From Dipteris shenzhenensis (taxonomy: Eukaryota; Polypodiophyta; Polypodiopsida; Gleicheniales), in NCBI GenBank assembly GCA_047967505.1, contig CM106538.1: DNA of 64,000 bases; one strand, 5' to 3'. A program made the translations under genes and the position numbers. The number at the start of each line of letters is the position of its first letter. Position 1 is the stretch's first letter. Shown in pieces: positions 13,101-26,100 of this stretch. The notes under the pieces were generated by a model. That model was not told where the DNA came from, did no database searches, and saw only the letters and a program-made list of their open reading frames with translations.

Positions 13101-14439
13101 GGAAGATGCAAACATTCACATTAGAAGCACAATATAATTTTATGTAGAGGGTGTGGTGGGGAAATCGGAGAGCAAGCATGGATGATAACATAGTTACTAA
13201 AAGTGTGCTTCTTTGATGCCACTTATGAAAGTGCATAGTCTTGAATTCTTGCATACTCTTGAAATCTAAATTGCTAATGTTAAGTGAGTAGAGACGTAGA
13301 GTTATGATTGAAAGTTAAGTTAAAAAGAGTAAAAATCCCTTCAATTGGAAACACATATTTAATTGTAATTTGAAGGAGTTGTTGTAATTATTGAAGAAGC
13401 AAATAAGATTTGCATATAATAAAATTAAGAGTACAATCTAAATCAACGTATAAATGTCTTGCTCATTCTTGTGGACCCTATTGAACTTATGTGCACATAT
13501 TACCCTTTCATCACAACTATAAAATATTTTTACGATGCTCATTATGATGGCTTACAATTTTGTTTTTTTGAATGCAATAGTCTGTGTTTGTTGGCAATGG
13601 CAATCCTATTAAGCATGGTGTTTGTACTCATTATGATTTGATAGCAATTACATGCGAAACTTTTTGTGTGCATATATTATCATTATCCCACATTTCCTTA
13701 TTGTGTTTACGATGGTGCATGCCAACAACTGCAAGCACAATGCGTAAAAGCGACGAATGCAAAGGAAAGTCTATTTCCCATTGATCTACACAATGACCAT
13801 AACAACAATGATGTCCTCTCCCAAGCTTCTTTTACGCCCTCTATAGCATTGGTCCTAGTAGACCTTGTGCTTTACAAACCAAAATACACTTTCGGTCCTA
13901 CACGTTAGGCAATTGTCCAAGTTCATATGTTAGTGCTTTGCTTTCAAAGCCAAAATGCTAGCACATATGGCACATGCAAAGCAAAGGATGCCTCCGATGC
14001 CACATGCATGATGGGGGATTTAACCAATAGTGATTGTTGTGAGACAATTCCTTGAATTGCACCACATACCTGTGTCCTTCAATTAAAGGACGTTCTACAA
14101 ATGTACAGCTTTTTTAGGATAGAAGGTCTTGCTTTTCTTCAAAAAGTACACGGAGAGGGTGGCATATCCTTGGTGTCACTATGATTGGGTGCAACCACAA
14201 GCGTGATCAAGACCGATCCTTTTGATAGTTTGATTTGTTTCTACCTAGATAAAGCCATAAGTGTGTATGTGCAATGGGTAGCCTCTCAGCTTTATTCGGG
14301 CAAATATTTTTTCATGTCCATGATGGATACAATCGCGTTTATCATCATAAAGGTGGACGAGAATGAGCAGCATCCAACCAAATTATAGTTGTTCCTAGGC
14401 AAGGAAATGCACTTGTACAAAAAATAAAACCACCCTCAA
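10168..14439. other. AT-rich intergenic stretch, decayed repeat DNA
   Basis: About 4.3 kb with no gene I can support. A - strand frame at 10290-10400 reads LPDDEIGRTTILIALYEMVG-like text of ~50 residues before stops; its origin is unknown. A tandem duplication of a 26-bp unit (ATGCAAAGAGCATGGCATCACC-like) lies at about 12632-12686. From about 13580 rightward, + strand Cys/His-rich scraps (13600-14060) precede the helicase relic and may be the N-terminal remains of the same Helitron-like protein. I see no intact HUH Rep motif. Confidence 0.4.
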
Positions 14440-14457
14440 CAACAAACATACAAGGCC

Positions 14458-15740
14458 ATGCCCAAGAGTAGGTGCTATCCTATGTTCCAAAAACTCAACT
14501 CCGAGCAACAAATCATTGTCAAGGACATCATGCTAAAAAAACTCATCTCCCTAGAGTTTCGCATGCACCTGTTTTTGTCATGGACTGTAGGGATAGAGAA
14601 AACTTTTACATTGTTGCTTTTAGTGCAAGCATTGTTGTGTTTTTGCTTGCACAAGCAAACTTTGGACACCTGATTGCTGAGAGCTTTACGATTGGCATAT
14701 ACTCGAAAAGCAACACACAACATTGATTGAACAACAAGATACCCAGCTCTCCATTTGCCCCTCCTTACTTCAAACTACACAAGCCTTTCAACAGCAGATA
14801 AGCTCCAATTGCTATCCACACAATATAAGCACTTGGAATTGATTGTACTTGCCGAGGTCTCCCTCATAGGTCAAAACACGTTTATTGTTGCGTACATGGG
14901 CATATGCCAGATAAAGCACAACCACCTAGAGCCATTTGGAGGAATTGATGTTCTTCTAGTGGTGACCTGTTGTTCATTAACCTTCTCAACAAGATTCATG
15001 TGGGAGAACTTCACTTGAAGACCTCTACACAATCAACGACATGTACATTTCCCCAAAGATAAGCACAATAACGATGATTTCAACATGTTGCATGGTGCTC
15101 CTACATGTGCTGAAAGCTAATGACACACAAGGCACATCGCTTGTAGCAAAACAGTGGCCATACCAAGTGACTCAAAAGACACTGATGGTTTGTACCTTGA
15201 GCTGCAACTAAGACCTAGGATGATTGTTGAAATTTGTTCAGGCAACCTAAATATCAATGATGGACTTGTCGATGGTGCATATGGGATCTTTAGAGACTCG
15301 TACACTTTAGGTTGAGTTCCATGACAAGAACACATGAGCACACATGCAAAGAAATAACAAAATTCTTTATAGAGACGATACAACTTCACATGGACTCCCA
15401 TTCTTCGAATTGCATGTGAGTTCCAAACTGGGAAAAACCATCGTAACATTGTTTATCGAAAACAATTCTCAATCCAGCTAGTTGTAGCTCAAACAATTCA
15501 CTGATCATAAGGCCTCTCCATGGATTCCGTGGCTTTCTATCCCTCAACCATCAAATATCATGGATGAGTATACACCGCCCTCTTGTGGGTGCGTGACCCC
15601 TTCGCTCATTATCTCCTCGCAAAGATTGAGCTAAGGCACATCAAGGTAGAATCATTGGTATTGCAAGAAATGACACATCTTAAATCTCATCGCACATGGC
15701 TCCTCAATCATGCAAACTTTGAAGAGAACACAACAAACTG
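14458..15740 (+). pseudogene. PIF1-type helicase relic (Helitron-like)
   Basis: A superfamily-1 PIF1 helicase domain can be followed in order through changing frames. It runs: LNSEQQIIVKDIM (Q-motif region, 14485); a degraded P-loop where TGGTGKTF would lie, now TVGIEKTFTLLLLVQALL (14580); LSTQYKHLELIVLAEVSLIG (motif II, about 14820, DE changed to AE); IKHNHLEPFGGIDVLLV (14910); MIVEICSGNLNINDGLVDGA (15220); and a C-terminal IQLVVAQTIH..GLSMDSVAF...YTALLWVRDP (15460-15600), matching the VYTALSRVRDP block of Helitron helicases. Several stops and frameshifts make it non-functional. The upstream Rep nuclease domain was not found. The downstream endonuclease relic is in the same orientation and probably belongs to the same protein. 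Confidence 0.82.
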
Positions 15741-16325
15741 ACATTGCAAGCAGCATTCAACACAAGGTCGTTTCACTCACCTGTTGAGGACTTACTAAGC
15801 AACAAAAGCATCCTTAGCACAACAGTCCCTTGTCTCCAAGAAATCCACACAAGGACATCAAGAGAAGTATCCTTGCCAGGGGCCCAATGCATCACAACAA
15901 GTGAAGGGGTAGGTATTGCCACGTGCTACAACAAAAGCTTAGACTCGTGCAAAAAATTAAATCATGCGAGCAAGGTTGTGAATGCTTGCTCATCGTTTTC
16001 GACTACCCCAGCTGTCATGGGTTTGCAAGAATTAATGTCTACAAATCTCCAAGGACAAGAACAACAATTTTGCATCAAACTCTAACGACTCTAATGTAAG
16101 GAGACTTCAACATAGACTACAGTATGGCAACCACTAAGATGCTGCAGCTCCACTAATTCATGCCAAGAACATAAAGCTGGGCAACTTATTACAGTGCCGA
16201 GTTCAAACCACATAAAAAGAACAAACTTCGTATATTAATCTATACCAACCACATCGACTAACTGTGATTTTTCGGAAACTGTCAATGTTTGTTTGGATTA
16301 TGCAAACAAACTTTTGGTGGGCATA
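15741..16325 (+). pseudogene. EEP-type endonuclease relic C-terminal to the PIF1 helicase (Helentron-like)
   Basis: Downstream of the helicase, in two frames, are the landmarks of an exonuclease-endonuclease-phosphatase domain. These are CLQEIHTRTS with the catalytic Glu position (15830), TTSEGVGIATCYNKSL (15890), INVYKSPRTRTTILH (16025), GDFNIDYS with the D-x-N signature (about 16100), and TNHID/IPTTSTNCDFSETV (16240-16290), where a family member would continue toward an SDHK-like end. Helitron2/Helentron proteins are known to carry such an endonuclease, so I read 14.4-16.3 kb as a Helentron relic. The domain is broken by at least two frame changes. Its end lies less than 200 bp before the first RECQSIM exon. 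An independent LINE endonuclease fragment is the alternative. Confidence 0.65.
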
Positions 16326-16516
16326 TTGAAAACCAGTTGCAATTACCGTGCAAGATTGTTTTCTGCTTCATGTGATCGGTGGAGGGTGATATCCTATCGG
16401 TGAGCTCTGGTAGTCTGATCGTGTTGCTTTGCATCATTTCATACTTCTGACGAACTTATTCACTAAGCAGCTTAAACAAACTAACTATCCGTAACTGGAA
16501 TAAAATGCAGGGTTTA
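16326..16516 (+). promoter_or_regulatory. short 5' flank / possible 5' UTR of RECQSIM
   Basis: Only ~190 bp separate the endonuclease relic from the first RECQSIM codon I accept. No TATA box is obvious. The sequence ends in AAAATGCAG just before 16511, so the exon could begin at an AG acceptor with an untranslated exon further upstream; the tract before it is not strongly pyrimidine-rich. An upstream in-frame ATG at 16505 would add four residues. Confidence 0.3.
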
Positions 16517-17156
16517 ATGGATCCCCCGCATGCTGAAATTCATCAGTCGTCGGCAAGCATGTCAAAAAATAGTATGCGAGTATCGCTTCTTGATATGGGA
16601 TTTGATAAGTCTGCAGTTGGGGAGGCTTTAGAAGTAGAAGGAGTTGATTCTCTAGCTGATGCTGTGGAATTTCTGCTGGCTGGAGGTTCTGCTCCGCACT
16701 TTCAACGTGAAAGCGTCATGCAGCACGATGAAAAGGAACGTTGCAATGCACATAAGCTTGGAGACTTGGAGCTGCTTCCAGATGTCTCACACGAGCATGA
16801 TGTCACTCATGTGGGGTCTGAAAAGGAGGGAATACAGTCACATGACTCAGTTGGGGTCGCCACACTAGAGCTCCTAAAAAAGCAACGACGGTATTCCCCC
16901 CAAATTTTAACCCCTCTTGTTCACTCCCAGCGTGTCTGCCCAGCTGACACCATGCGTGGAATGCCATCTCACACTAGTGATACAGAAGAAAAAGTCACTT
17001 CTATCCTCGAGGAGTTAACTTTTAATCCAGAAATTAAAGCTAAAGAAGCTTTAAGCAGGCATTTTGGTCATAAAAGTCTGAAAAGTTTCCAGCTGGAGGC
17101 CTTAGAAGCTTGGGCGACTCATCAAGACTGTCTGGTTCTTGCAGCCACAGGTTCAG
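16517..17156 (+). CDS. RECQSIM: RECQSIM exon 1
   Basis: Carries the N-terminus with a UBA-like fold (MGF loop, [18 protein letters not shown]), a low-complexity linker, and the beginning of the helicase domain with the Q motif. It ends in ...AATGSG, splitting the Walker A loop; the donor GTATGG begins at 17157 (phase 1). The start at MDPP is chosen over 16505 because of the possible acceptor at 16510; MSKN at 16559 is also possible. Confidence 0.88.
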
Positions 17157-20100
17157 GTATGGAGGTGGCAAACGCTTGTTAGCATTTAGGTTGGGGTAGT
17201 AACGTTGTTGGAAGATTTGAGTGTTTGAATGTTGTTTCCTTGAATTGCAGGAAAGTCACTTTGCTTTCAACTGCCAGCTGTATTGACGGGAAAGGTAGTG
17301 GTGGTTATCTCACCACTTATCAGCCTCATGCATGATCAATGCTTACAGCTTTCGAAGAGAGGAATTTCGGCTTGCTTTCTTGGCTCTGGGCAGCAGGATA
17401 AAAGTGTCGAAGAGAAGGCCATGTCTGGCATGTACAGTATTGTTTATGTGTGCCCAGAGACTTTGCCACGGTAGCTTTTGTTCTGTTGTCCTTAGTATAA
17501 CTTAATAAACGATTAGGACTTTATAGCAAGCTCAACTTTCTGAGATCTACATGCTTACAAGTACTGGCTCATCAGTGGCCCTATTCTGCCTTGCTGCTAT
17601 CAAATTGATCCTTGTTTTGGCGCAGACTTATTTACTCCTTGAAGCATTTAGCATGCAGCCGTGGAATCACACTTTTTGCCATTGATGAGGCCCATTGTAT
17701 CTCAAAGTGGGGACATGATTTTCGTCCTGGCTACAGGTTGACATACCTCAATCCAGCTTATGTTTTTGTTCGACCTACTTAGCATTGCTGCTTTTCTTGA
17801 TTGAATTACTCTTGCCAGTTACTCCGAGATTTAAGAGATAGGCAATAAGTGTTACTCTCTCCTCTTATTAATGAGAAAAATGATAGAAATTCCACATGTT
17901 GGGGTGCCCTGCTTGAGTGCAATAGTACACAGATTTCTCCTACAAATCTGACCGACAGAAGACTAATACTTGCAAGAAAACACATTTTATAGGTGTAGCT
18001 TTTGTGCTGTTATGGTTGGACTTTTAAAAATTAAAGTAACATCTGTATGGTTTTCAAGAATGGAGACTGTCTCCATTTTTCTTTTTAGGAACGATTCTCC
18101 TTGCCAATTGTGAATGTTTAGTCTTTAAGAGTTTTGTGGTTTTTGGACTTAGCGTTGGCTTCTTTTGCTTCAGGCGTCTATCAATTTTGAGGGAAACATT
18201 CAACGTTCAGGCATTGCCAGGTTTGAAACATGATATTCCAATTATGGCTCTGACGGCTACTGCAACAAATCCTGTTCAAATAGATATTCTGAACTCTTTA
18301 AATATAGACAGTAGCTCTGCCAAGATTGTGCGCACAACTCTTTTCAGGCCAAATCTTAAATTTTCTGTAAGTGGTTTCAGCCTTGTATTCAGGAAATTGT
18401 GTACATAGTTTATTAGCCTCCAAAAACTTGTATATTTTGCTGTGTCTACCCCTGTGTTCATAGGACCTGGACATTTTGGTTAAAGGATTGGCCTTGTCCA
18501 GCTTTGCTTCATTATGGCTGCATGTGCTTTCGACCTCTGGTCAGTGCCAGATTATGCTGATGGGAATACATAATTAGAAAGGACTTCTATTCAGTATGAA
18601 AGAAGCTCCAATAGCAGAGCTGATGGAAGAAGTACATCATGCATTGAAGCCGAACACCCTAAGAGGGTAAATACATGCTCATCCAAGAGAGCTTGAAAAA
18701 ATCCAAGCTTGGGGCTGAAAGTACCACTGTAGAGGACTCCAAGAAGAATGGGGAGCCACTCAACTCTAAAACTGTCTCCCTGGCCTGGCTTTTGACTCAC
18801 GGTTTACATTAGATCTTTAGGTGTGCATTAGATACCTCTAATTCACTAAATACCTCTAATGCAATAGTGCTTTAGATCTTTAGGTGTGCATTGGATACTT
18901 CTAATTCCCCTACTAGGGATTTTTTCTCATGATGTAAGTTAGACTTGGTCTTGTAGGCCTTTTTGGCCTCCTGCATACATCAATATATCTTTCCTCTTTC
19001 TCCTCTTCCTCTTTCTCCTCTCCCCCCTCCCGCTTCCTCTTTTGGATCGCCTCCATATTTGCCTTCTACTTTCGTGGAAAGGTTTGACATCAAGAGAAAA
19101 ACAAACTCATCATCCTGGTTGATATTGAATACATAAATGCAATTATCTCATGGGTTGTGATGCTGCAAGCATGAGTACAATTGTGTTTTGTAGTTTACAT
19201 AAGTGGGATGAGGCTGAGGCTTTGTTATGTCGAGAGTTTCTAGGATACCTTGTGTAACATTGAATAGGATGCAGCAGGATTTCTCCATGCAAAGGGGATA
19301 TGAGGTTGCAGTGGGTCCTAAGCTTCCTGAAAGGGATATCCTGCAGGATTGGAAAAACGCTCACATGATCAAGTGGAGGAGCAGGCTGGCTCCACATATG
19401 GGAAGAGAGAATTATTGGGTGTCTCTTTGAGGAAATCTTGGGACTTCTTATGGGCTGTTCTTGAACTCTTGAGATGGAGGCATGGGAAAATCTAAGAGAG
19501 TCTCTCTGTTTCAGCTTCCCATTCTAAAACATCACAACACAGAACGGGTGTACAGATCAAAGGGATTAAGTGCTCTCCTCCATAACGTTGATCATTTGTG
19601 ATTCACTTTTGATATGCCATCCCTACAGCTCCTTTTCTTACTCAAATTATGCACTTCATCCACTTGGTTCCTTGCACATTGAGGCTCATTGTAAACGCTT
19701 TGGGCACTTTTTAGAGTATACGTCTTATACCCTTTTTTCCTCGATGACTTCCTGCTGATATGATTTTGATATCATGGAAACCTTATTGTAGGGGTTGTTT
19801 TGGTTAGTATACAGGTGCTATTGGAATAATCTCGGTAAAAGTTGTGCAGAAATACAGCTTAAACTCTTGAAAACAGGTACATCACAGCAAAACAACCAGG
19901 CCTTCGTCTTATAAGGAAGATTTCCAAGGATTAATCAGCTTTTATACACAAGATTCTGGAAGGGAAAGGCAAGAGGAGTCTCTTTCGAGCATGGGTGTAA
20001 AAATCCTTGATAATAACGACATATACCATGGCAAAGGAAAGCAAGAACAACAAAAAGAGGATCGAGAAAGTGTCTCCTGTTTGCTTGATGAGATGGAAAA

Positions 20101-23100
20101 TGCAGGTGCTGGTGAACATATTGAAACTTCTGACTGTTCAGATGATAACGATGAACAACAGGAGAGGCTCCTAAAGGTGGAAGATCTGGAAGATGAAGAT
20201 GAAAGAGAGTGTTTTGAAGATGAAAGAGAATGTTTTAAAGGGGATTTCATGGTAAAACAAGGTGCCATATATTCTTTCAATCAAATGTGATCAATTCAAT
20301 TTTAACGTAGCTAGGCCAAAGTAACATTTTAATGTTGGCAATGCTCTTCTTGTCATTGATTTAATGTACTACTTATTTTTTTATTTCTCTTCCAAAAAAT
20401 TGATGCGAAAATAGTAATAGCTAGGTTGGTTTCTCTGTAGATGGAAGACACGTACAATGTAAATCAGAAGGATGCCCAAAAGGACCCTCAATCAAAGATC
20501 AAGGATTTGGAATACGACAATGAAGATGAAGCAGAGCGTCTAGGAGGAGATATTGATGGTAAATGAGTGTCACGGCTACCTTTTTTATTACTTAGTTATC
20601 GTAAGCTAACACTCTCTCAAAGACTTGCATTTGTTTAATGATACAAGCTGCGTAGCTTTGTTGCTATCTTGTCTCTGATATGCTCATATGCAAACATGAC
20701 TATCCTGCACTGTTGATTACAATGAAACATTCAAATTATGCGTATGGCTTGGGATCTAAAATAGTGTCTTTGCTTTTTCAGGGAGGAATTTTTTTCCTTC
20801 AAAGTAAAACGATTGTAAAATCGTGTGGATCATGCCATTTATTTGGTGGAGGGAACTAGACCTATCAAGAAGGCTCCCTACAGGTTATCAAAAGCAGAAA
20901 AAGAAGAGGTTGCCACTCAGATTCAGGAGTTGATGGATAAGGGCTTCAACTCCTATGTCTTATTGGTGAAAAAGATGATACTTTCAGATTATGCATTGAC
21001 TATAGGGAGCTCCATAAAATGACTAATAAAAACAGATTCCCAGTCCCTAGGGTGGATGACTTCTTGGATGAACTGAAGCGATCTAATACTCCTCTAAGAT
21101 AGACCTCAGGTCAGGGTACCACAAAATAAGAATTAAGGAGGGTGATGAATGTAAAGCTGCTTCAGGACAGAAAGAGGACATTATGAGTTCAAAGTGATGC
21201 CTTTTGGGCTCACTAATACCCCTGTTACCTTCCAATATTCCGACCAGTCCGGCCCTTTCTGGACAACCGACCTGCTCTTAAGCCTATTTAAGGCCCTTGG
21301 GCCTGGTGCCTATTGGCTCAAGCTTGCCCCCCCCCTCTGCTTCCTTTTGGACCTGCTGCAGGAGTACCTACCCACAGTAGTCTGCTGCTCTGACCCCACC
21401 GATACAGATTGGCCCACCTCTGCTTCCTTTTGAACCTGCTGCAACAGTACCCAACTGCCCACAGCAGCCGATTGCTCTGACCCGACCAATGCGAATTGGC
21501 CTGTTCAATTAGTCAGCCCTGCAGCTGTACGGTCGACTGTATAGTCAGCTCATGCTGACTTATTATGCTCTAGCCACCTGTACCTTTTGCAGTTGCCACC
21601 AATCCTTCCACGTAGATATGTCTCCTGCTCATGACTGTCTCGGACGGCTGTCATGTGTGCGACACGTCATCATGACAAGAGAGATCACTAATCCGTGATT
21701 AGTAGACATTGAAAACATTATTATATATTATACGCCAATGGTGTAACAAGCATTTGTATTTATGATGGACACCGACCGATTTGTTATGGCGGTAGATCAT
21801 TTGAGTAGATAGGACTAGTCCAGCTGGAGCCACTGCTTGAGACGGCATCGAATTTGGACATGTGATACTTATTCTATTAATAAAAATGTGCACACACGTG
21901 TATAGGTCCTAGGGGCAATAGGAAGGGAAGGGTGCATTAAGGTGCATTGAATGGTAGATGCATGGATCGTAGGCTAAAGGTAGGTGTAAATGGGAAGATG
22001 GAACTTGAGTGATCTCAAAGGACATTAATGAAAGGGTATCACCCTTTCATTGTGAATCTCACGTAGCATTTTTCATTCACATTGCATTCATCCGCCATCT
22101 CTCTCCCACCTTGCATGTAGGTCGAAATAGAACCAAGTACTCTCATGAGGGCGCTCTTCCCCATTGGAGGGTCAATTGGCATTCAAATTCTGCATGCATT
22201 GCACACATTTTCATTCTTGAGAAGGCTGTTTCTTCACATTTGGTATCAGAGCTGTGACAATCCACGACCGGGACAGAAGAGTGCGGGACGGAGGTATGGA
22301 CAGCAAGCGCGAGCGTACGAGAAGGCTGCGTGGAAAAGAGTCGTAGAAGACTGCACGCAAGGCGCAGGCCAAGAGAGCGGCAGGAAGGCCACGCACGAAG
22401 AGCTGCGGGTGGGAAGCAAGAGGCCTGCGTGGACGCGAAAGGGCACGGGAGCCTGCAGATCTGTGTAAGAAACAGAGCCCTGACAGGGACCTGTGCGAAA
22501 ATTCTGTCCGCGAAACATACCTCTGCAAGGACCCCGTGCGAAACAGGGCTGTACATTTGCTGCAGTCTTGGAAGCCACAATTCCTCAACTTTGGAAGCCA
22601 TGAGGTAAGAACTTTCTCTAATTTTTGTGGTCTTTGGACGGGGAACGGGGTGAGTCCCCCCTGTGCGAATAGACCCTTACAACCCTTAAACCGTGAGGAA
22701 AAGAGAACCCCCCGGTTCTCCCCAATGGAAAGTCGGATTGGAACAAGATTTTAAGGGGGTGATCCACCCATCAAGTACCCCCTATAATGGTATCTAGAGC
22801 ACCATTCCGCTCAAAACAAGTAGTGCAAACGGAGTATACCAGTTTACAAGTAGCCCAAACGGAGTATACCAGTTAACATAATAAAAACAAGGAAGAAAGG
22901 CTAAAAGAGAAGGAAGAAGAGGTCAAATGAAGTAGTTTTTCGACACAAGCGAAGCGCCAACTCGACAACACTTGACTTTTGCTGTAAAATAAACCCCTTT
23001 TCTGAAATTACAGCAAGCCATTTTCTCTCGTATTACTAAAAGGAAAGAATGGAAGGAGGAGGAATATTTAATAATGAACTTGTCCTTTTTCCTCCACTGC

Positions 23101-26100
23101 CAGAAGGACATAGGGAGAGAACACCATCACCTCCTCCTGAAGAGGATAATGTAGATGAGAGTTACACACATATTGAGTATGATAACCCACGTATAGAATT
23201 ACCTTCATCTCTCCTTCAAGAAGCTCTTGATAGGGAGTTTTCCTTCATAAATGAAGGGAGAAACGAGTTAATCCAAGAGCAAGGCGCTGAGTTTACGCCT
23301 TCAACTCAAAATCCTATACACTTGGATTATAATCCAAGTGCAAGAGGGAGAGAGGAGTCTTCTATTGATAGGCTGGTTTCTCAGCTTAGCCATATGATTG
23401 AACAGTCCATTATGACAAAATTAGGGACTAAGAGAGTGCTGAATTTTGGAAATGACGATTTAAGTACCCCCTCAAAGAGAGCTAAATTCCAACCCTGAGA
23501 GAGAATAGAGTTCCCAAAGTATGATGGAGTAAGAGAGGCAGATAAAATCCTCAATTGGATTCGCCATTTTGAGCTATATTTTGCTCATCAAGATAAGACC
23601 GACCATGAGAAGCTTGCTCTCAGCACACTGCATCTACAAAAGGATGCTTTAATGTGGTGGTCCTTATCACAAACGGGAAAAGAGCCTATTCTTCAATGGT
23701 CCAAATTTGTAGAGCAACTTAAGGCCACTTTCATGTCTCCGAGGCATGAAGAAGAATTGACTTCCGCTGGGAAAGGTTGAGGCAATTCGAAAATGAGAGT
23801 AACGCTGAATTTACAGCTAGGTTCTGGTAACTCTCTTTAGAGTTACCTGAGAAGAGTGAGGATGATAAAAGGAAGAAGTATTTAGCAGCCCTAATCCCGA
23901 AAGCGAGGTATGAGGTTGAAATGTTCAAGCCAACCACCTTGAAAGACCTTACTAAATTGGCTGAGATTGCTGAGAGGAAATTGAATCCTCGTAAACCCTT
24001 CAACAAAGGAAATGAGAAAGCCATTGAACAACCAATCACGTCCTGGATGGATACCATTTCCTTCCACGACTGATGATGAGAAGAAAAAGCTAATTAAGGA
24101 GGGTAAATGTTTCGGATGTAAGAAACATAAGCCAGGGCATCCATGGCATAAATGTCCTACTCTATTAGCCAAAATTACGAAAACCAATTCTGTAAAAGGG
24201 AAAGGCAAAGCATCCAAGCAGGAGGGTGAGGCTTCTACCTCCTCATCCCAAGACTCTACGGTGAACATAGAATCAAGAGTAAATGCTATCCATTCAGCCA
24301 ACATTGGTGTATGGATGTGTGAACTGAATAGAGAGTAGACATTTTCATTGTGGAGTATAGACGCAGAAAAATCCATGTAGAGCCTTTGATAGGATGAATA
24401 AGGCTGAAATAGAAGAGTTGGAAAAAGAAATTGAAGGTCTATAGTTTCTATAGACTAAGTAGTTCTCCATCGCAAAATCATCTATAGCCAAAGTCTATCT
24501 AGTTCAATAACACATTTGGGTGAGAGAATCGTTTTAATACCGATCGGTTTGTTGAGAATATGTTTCAGCTTATTGAGCAGGTTACTATAAAGAGATTTCA
24601 GCGGCTTAGTATTCAGAAGAGAATTCTGAGTATGAAGAGATATTGAAGAAGCAATGCAGTGGTACTTCTACATTTTGAATATTCAGCATCAAGAGGAATT
24701 AGAACTTGAAGATGGAATTTAAGTTTTGATTCAGAAGAGATCGTGTACTGCCAAGAGAAGAATATTTGCAAATTATGAAGAGGAGATGCAAATGTAGAAG
24801 TAAAAGAGAAGCGTACGCAAGAGAAAGAGATAAGAGAGGATCCAGAAGAGGACTTCTGCGCATTCAAGCAGGAGGGAGTGTCATGACAAGAGAGATCACT
24901 AATCCGTGATTAGTAGACATTGAAAACATTATTATATATTATACGCCAATGGTGTAACAAGTATTTGTATTTATGATGGACACCGACCGATTTGTTATGG
25001 TGGTGGATCATCTGAGTAGATAGGACTAGTCGAGCTGGAGCCACTGCTTCAGACGGCCTCGAATTTGGACATGTGATACTTTATTCTATTAATAAAAATG
25101 TGCACACACGTGTCTAGGTCCTAGGGCAATAGGAAGGGAAGGGTGCATTAAGGTATAAATGGGAAGATGGAACTTGAGTGATCTCAAGGGACATTAATGA
25201 AAGGGTATCACCCTTTCATTGTGAATCTCACGTAGCATTTTTCATTCACATTGCATTCATCCGCCATCTCTCTCCCACCTTGCATATAGGTCAAAATAGA
25301 ACCAAGTACTCTCACGAGGGCGCTCTTCCCCATTGGAGGGCCAATTGGCATTTTTTGCATGCATTGCACACATTTGCATTCTTGAGAAGGCTATTCCTTC
25401 ACACACGTGGCGGCACCTGTGATTCTGGGCAGGCTTGACTATTGTGATGTGTCGCGATTCGCAATAGATGTTGAGTGCGACTTTCTGTCGACTGCAGCTG
25501 CTCCGCACTGGCGGCTGGTTGTCCGTGTCATGGGCGGCTTGATTTGTTGAATCCCGTGCATTTGTGTTGCGTACCCCTTGGTTGACGGCTAGGTTGGCCT
25601 ACCTTTCAAGGTGCTTAGCCCATGGGGTGTGTTGGATATAGGGCTATCCCCCTTGGTTGTATCCCCTTCTGGCTTGGATTATTCAAAGGGTATTGGGCTC
25701 TTGTATACGCCGCATGACACGTGTGCAATGGGAGGTTATCCCATAAATCAACGTGTAATGGATGGGGCCTTGTATATATGGCCTAATTTGAAGGCCTCTT
25801 GTATCCCTGGTCGACCCTTTGGGGGTGCAAGGAGGCATGTCTATGGGGCGGTGTGGGATCCGCACTTGGCGTAGTTTTGGACACACGGCAGCTTCTACAT
25901 TCTTACAGGAATGGAGGGCATGAGAGTCTGCGGTGTGTGCATCAGGTTTGGATGCTACATGGGGGATTTAGGTGGAGGGAGATCCACAAGACAAGCTATG
26001 TAAGCTGCCACATGGGCTGCTGTTAGGTAATGGAGTCAATTTGAGTGACTTTTAGTGTGTTTTAGAGCAGTACTATACTACTTTATATCCTAGAGTGCCA

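Larger units (their letters stand above)
21668..25403 (+). mobile_element. LTR retrotransposon A, gag-only non-autonomous (TR-GAG type)
   Basis: A 3.7 kb element bounded by 571- and 525-bp LTRs and a 5-bp duplication CACGT at 21663-21667 and 25404-25408. A tRNA-Met-type primer-binding site TGGTATCAGAGC lies two bases after the 5' LTR (22241-22252), and a purine-rich tract GCAGGAGGGAG precedes the 3' LTR. The internal 2.6 kb holds a decayed Ty3-type gag and no protease, RT, RNase H or integrase. Size and content match terminal-repeat retrotransposons with GAG (TR-GAG), which would need an autonomous partner to move. Confidence 0.9.

Noticed and set aside
12318-13124. + strand ORFs of 76-126 codons
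   Set aside because: No domain, no codon or splice context, and they overlap tandemly repeated 26-bp units.
19931-20280. Ser-rich - strand ORFs
   Set aside because: They are antisense to the acidic exon 5 of RECQSIM; Asp/Glu codons read as Ser on the other strand.
20252-20290. Reading frame of exon 5 continuing past the donor site to a stop
   Set aside because: Splicing at the GT at 20252 to 20441 keeps the acidic frame and phase; the read-through is the intron start, though intron retention would give a truncated protein.
22143-22608. Several overlapping ORFs up to 152 codons on both strands just after the element A 5' LTR
   Set aside because: They come from a GC-rich leader with few stops; all frames are open at once and none resembles gag.
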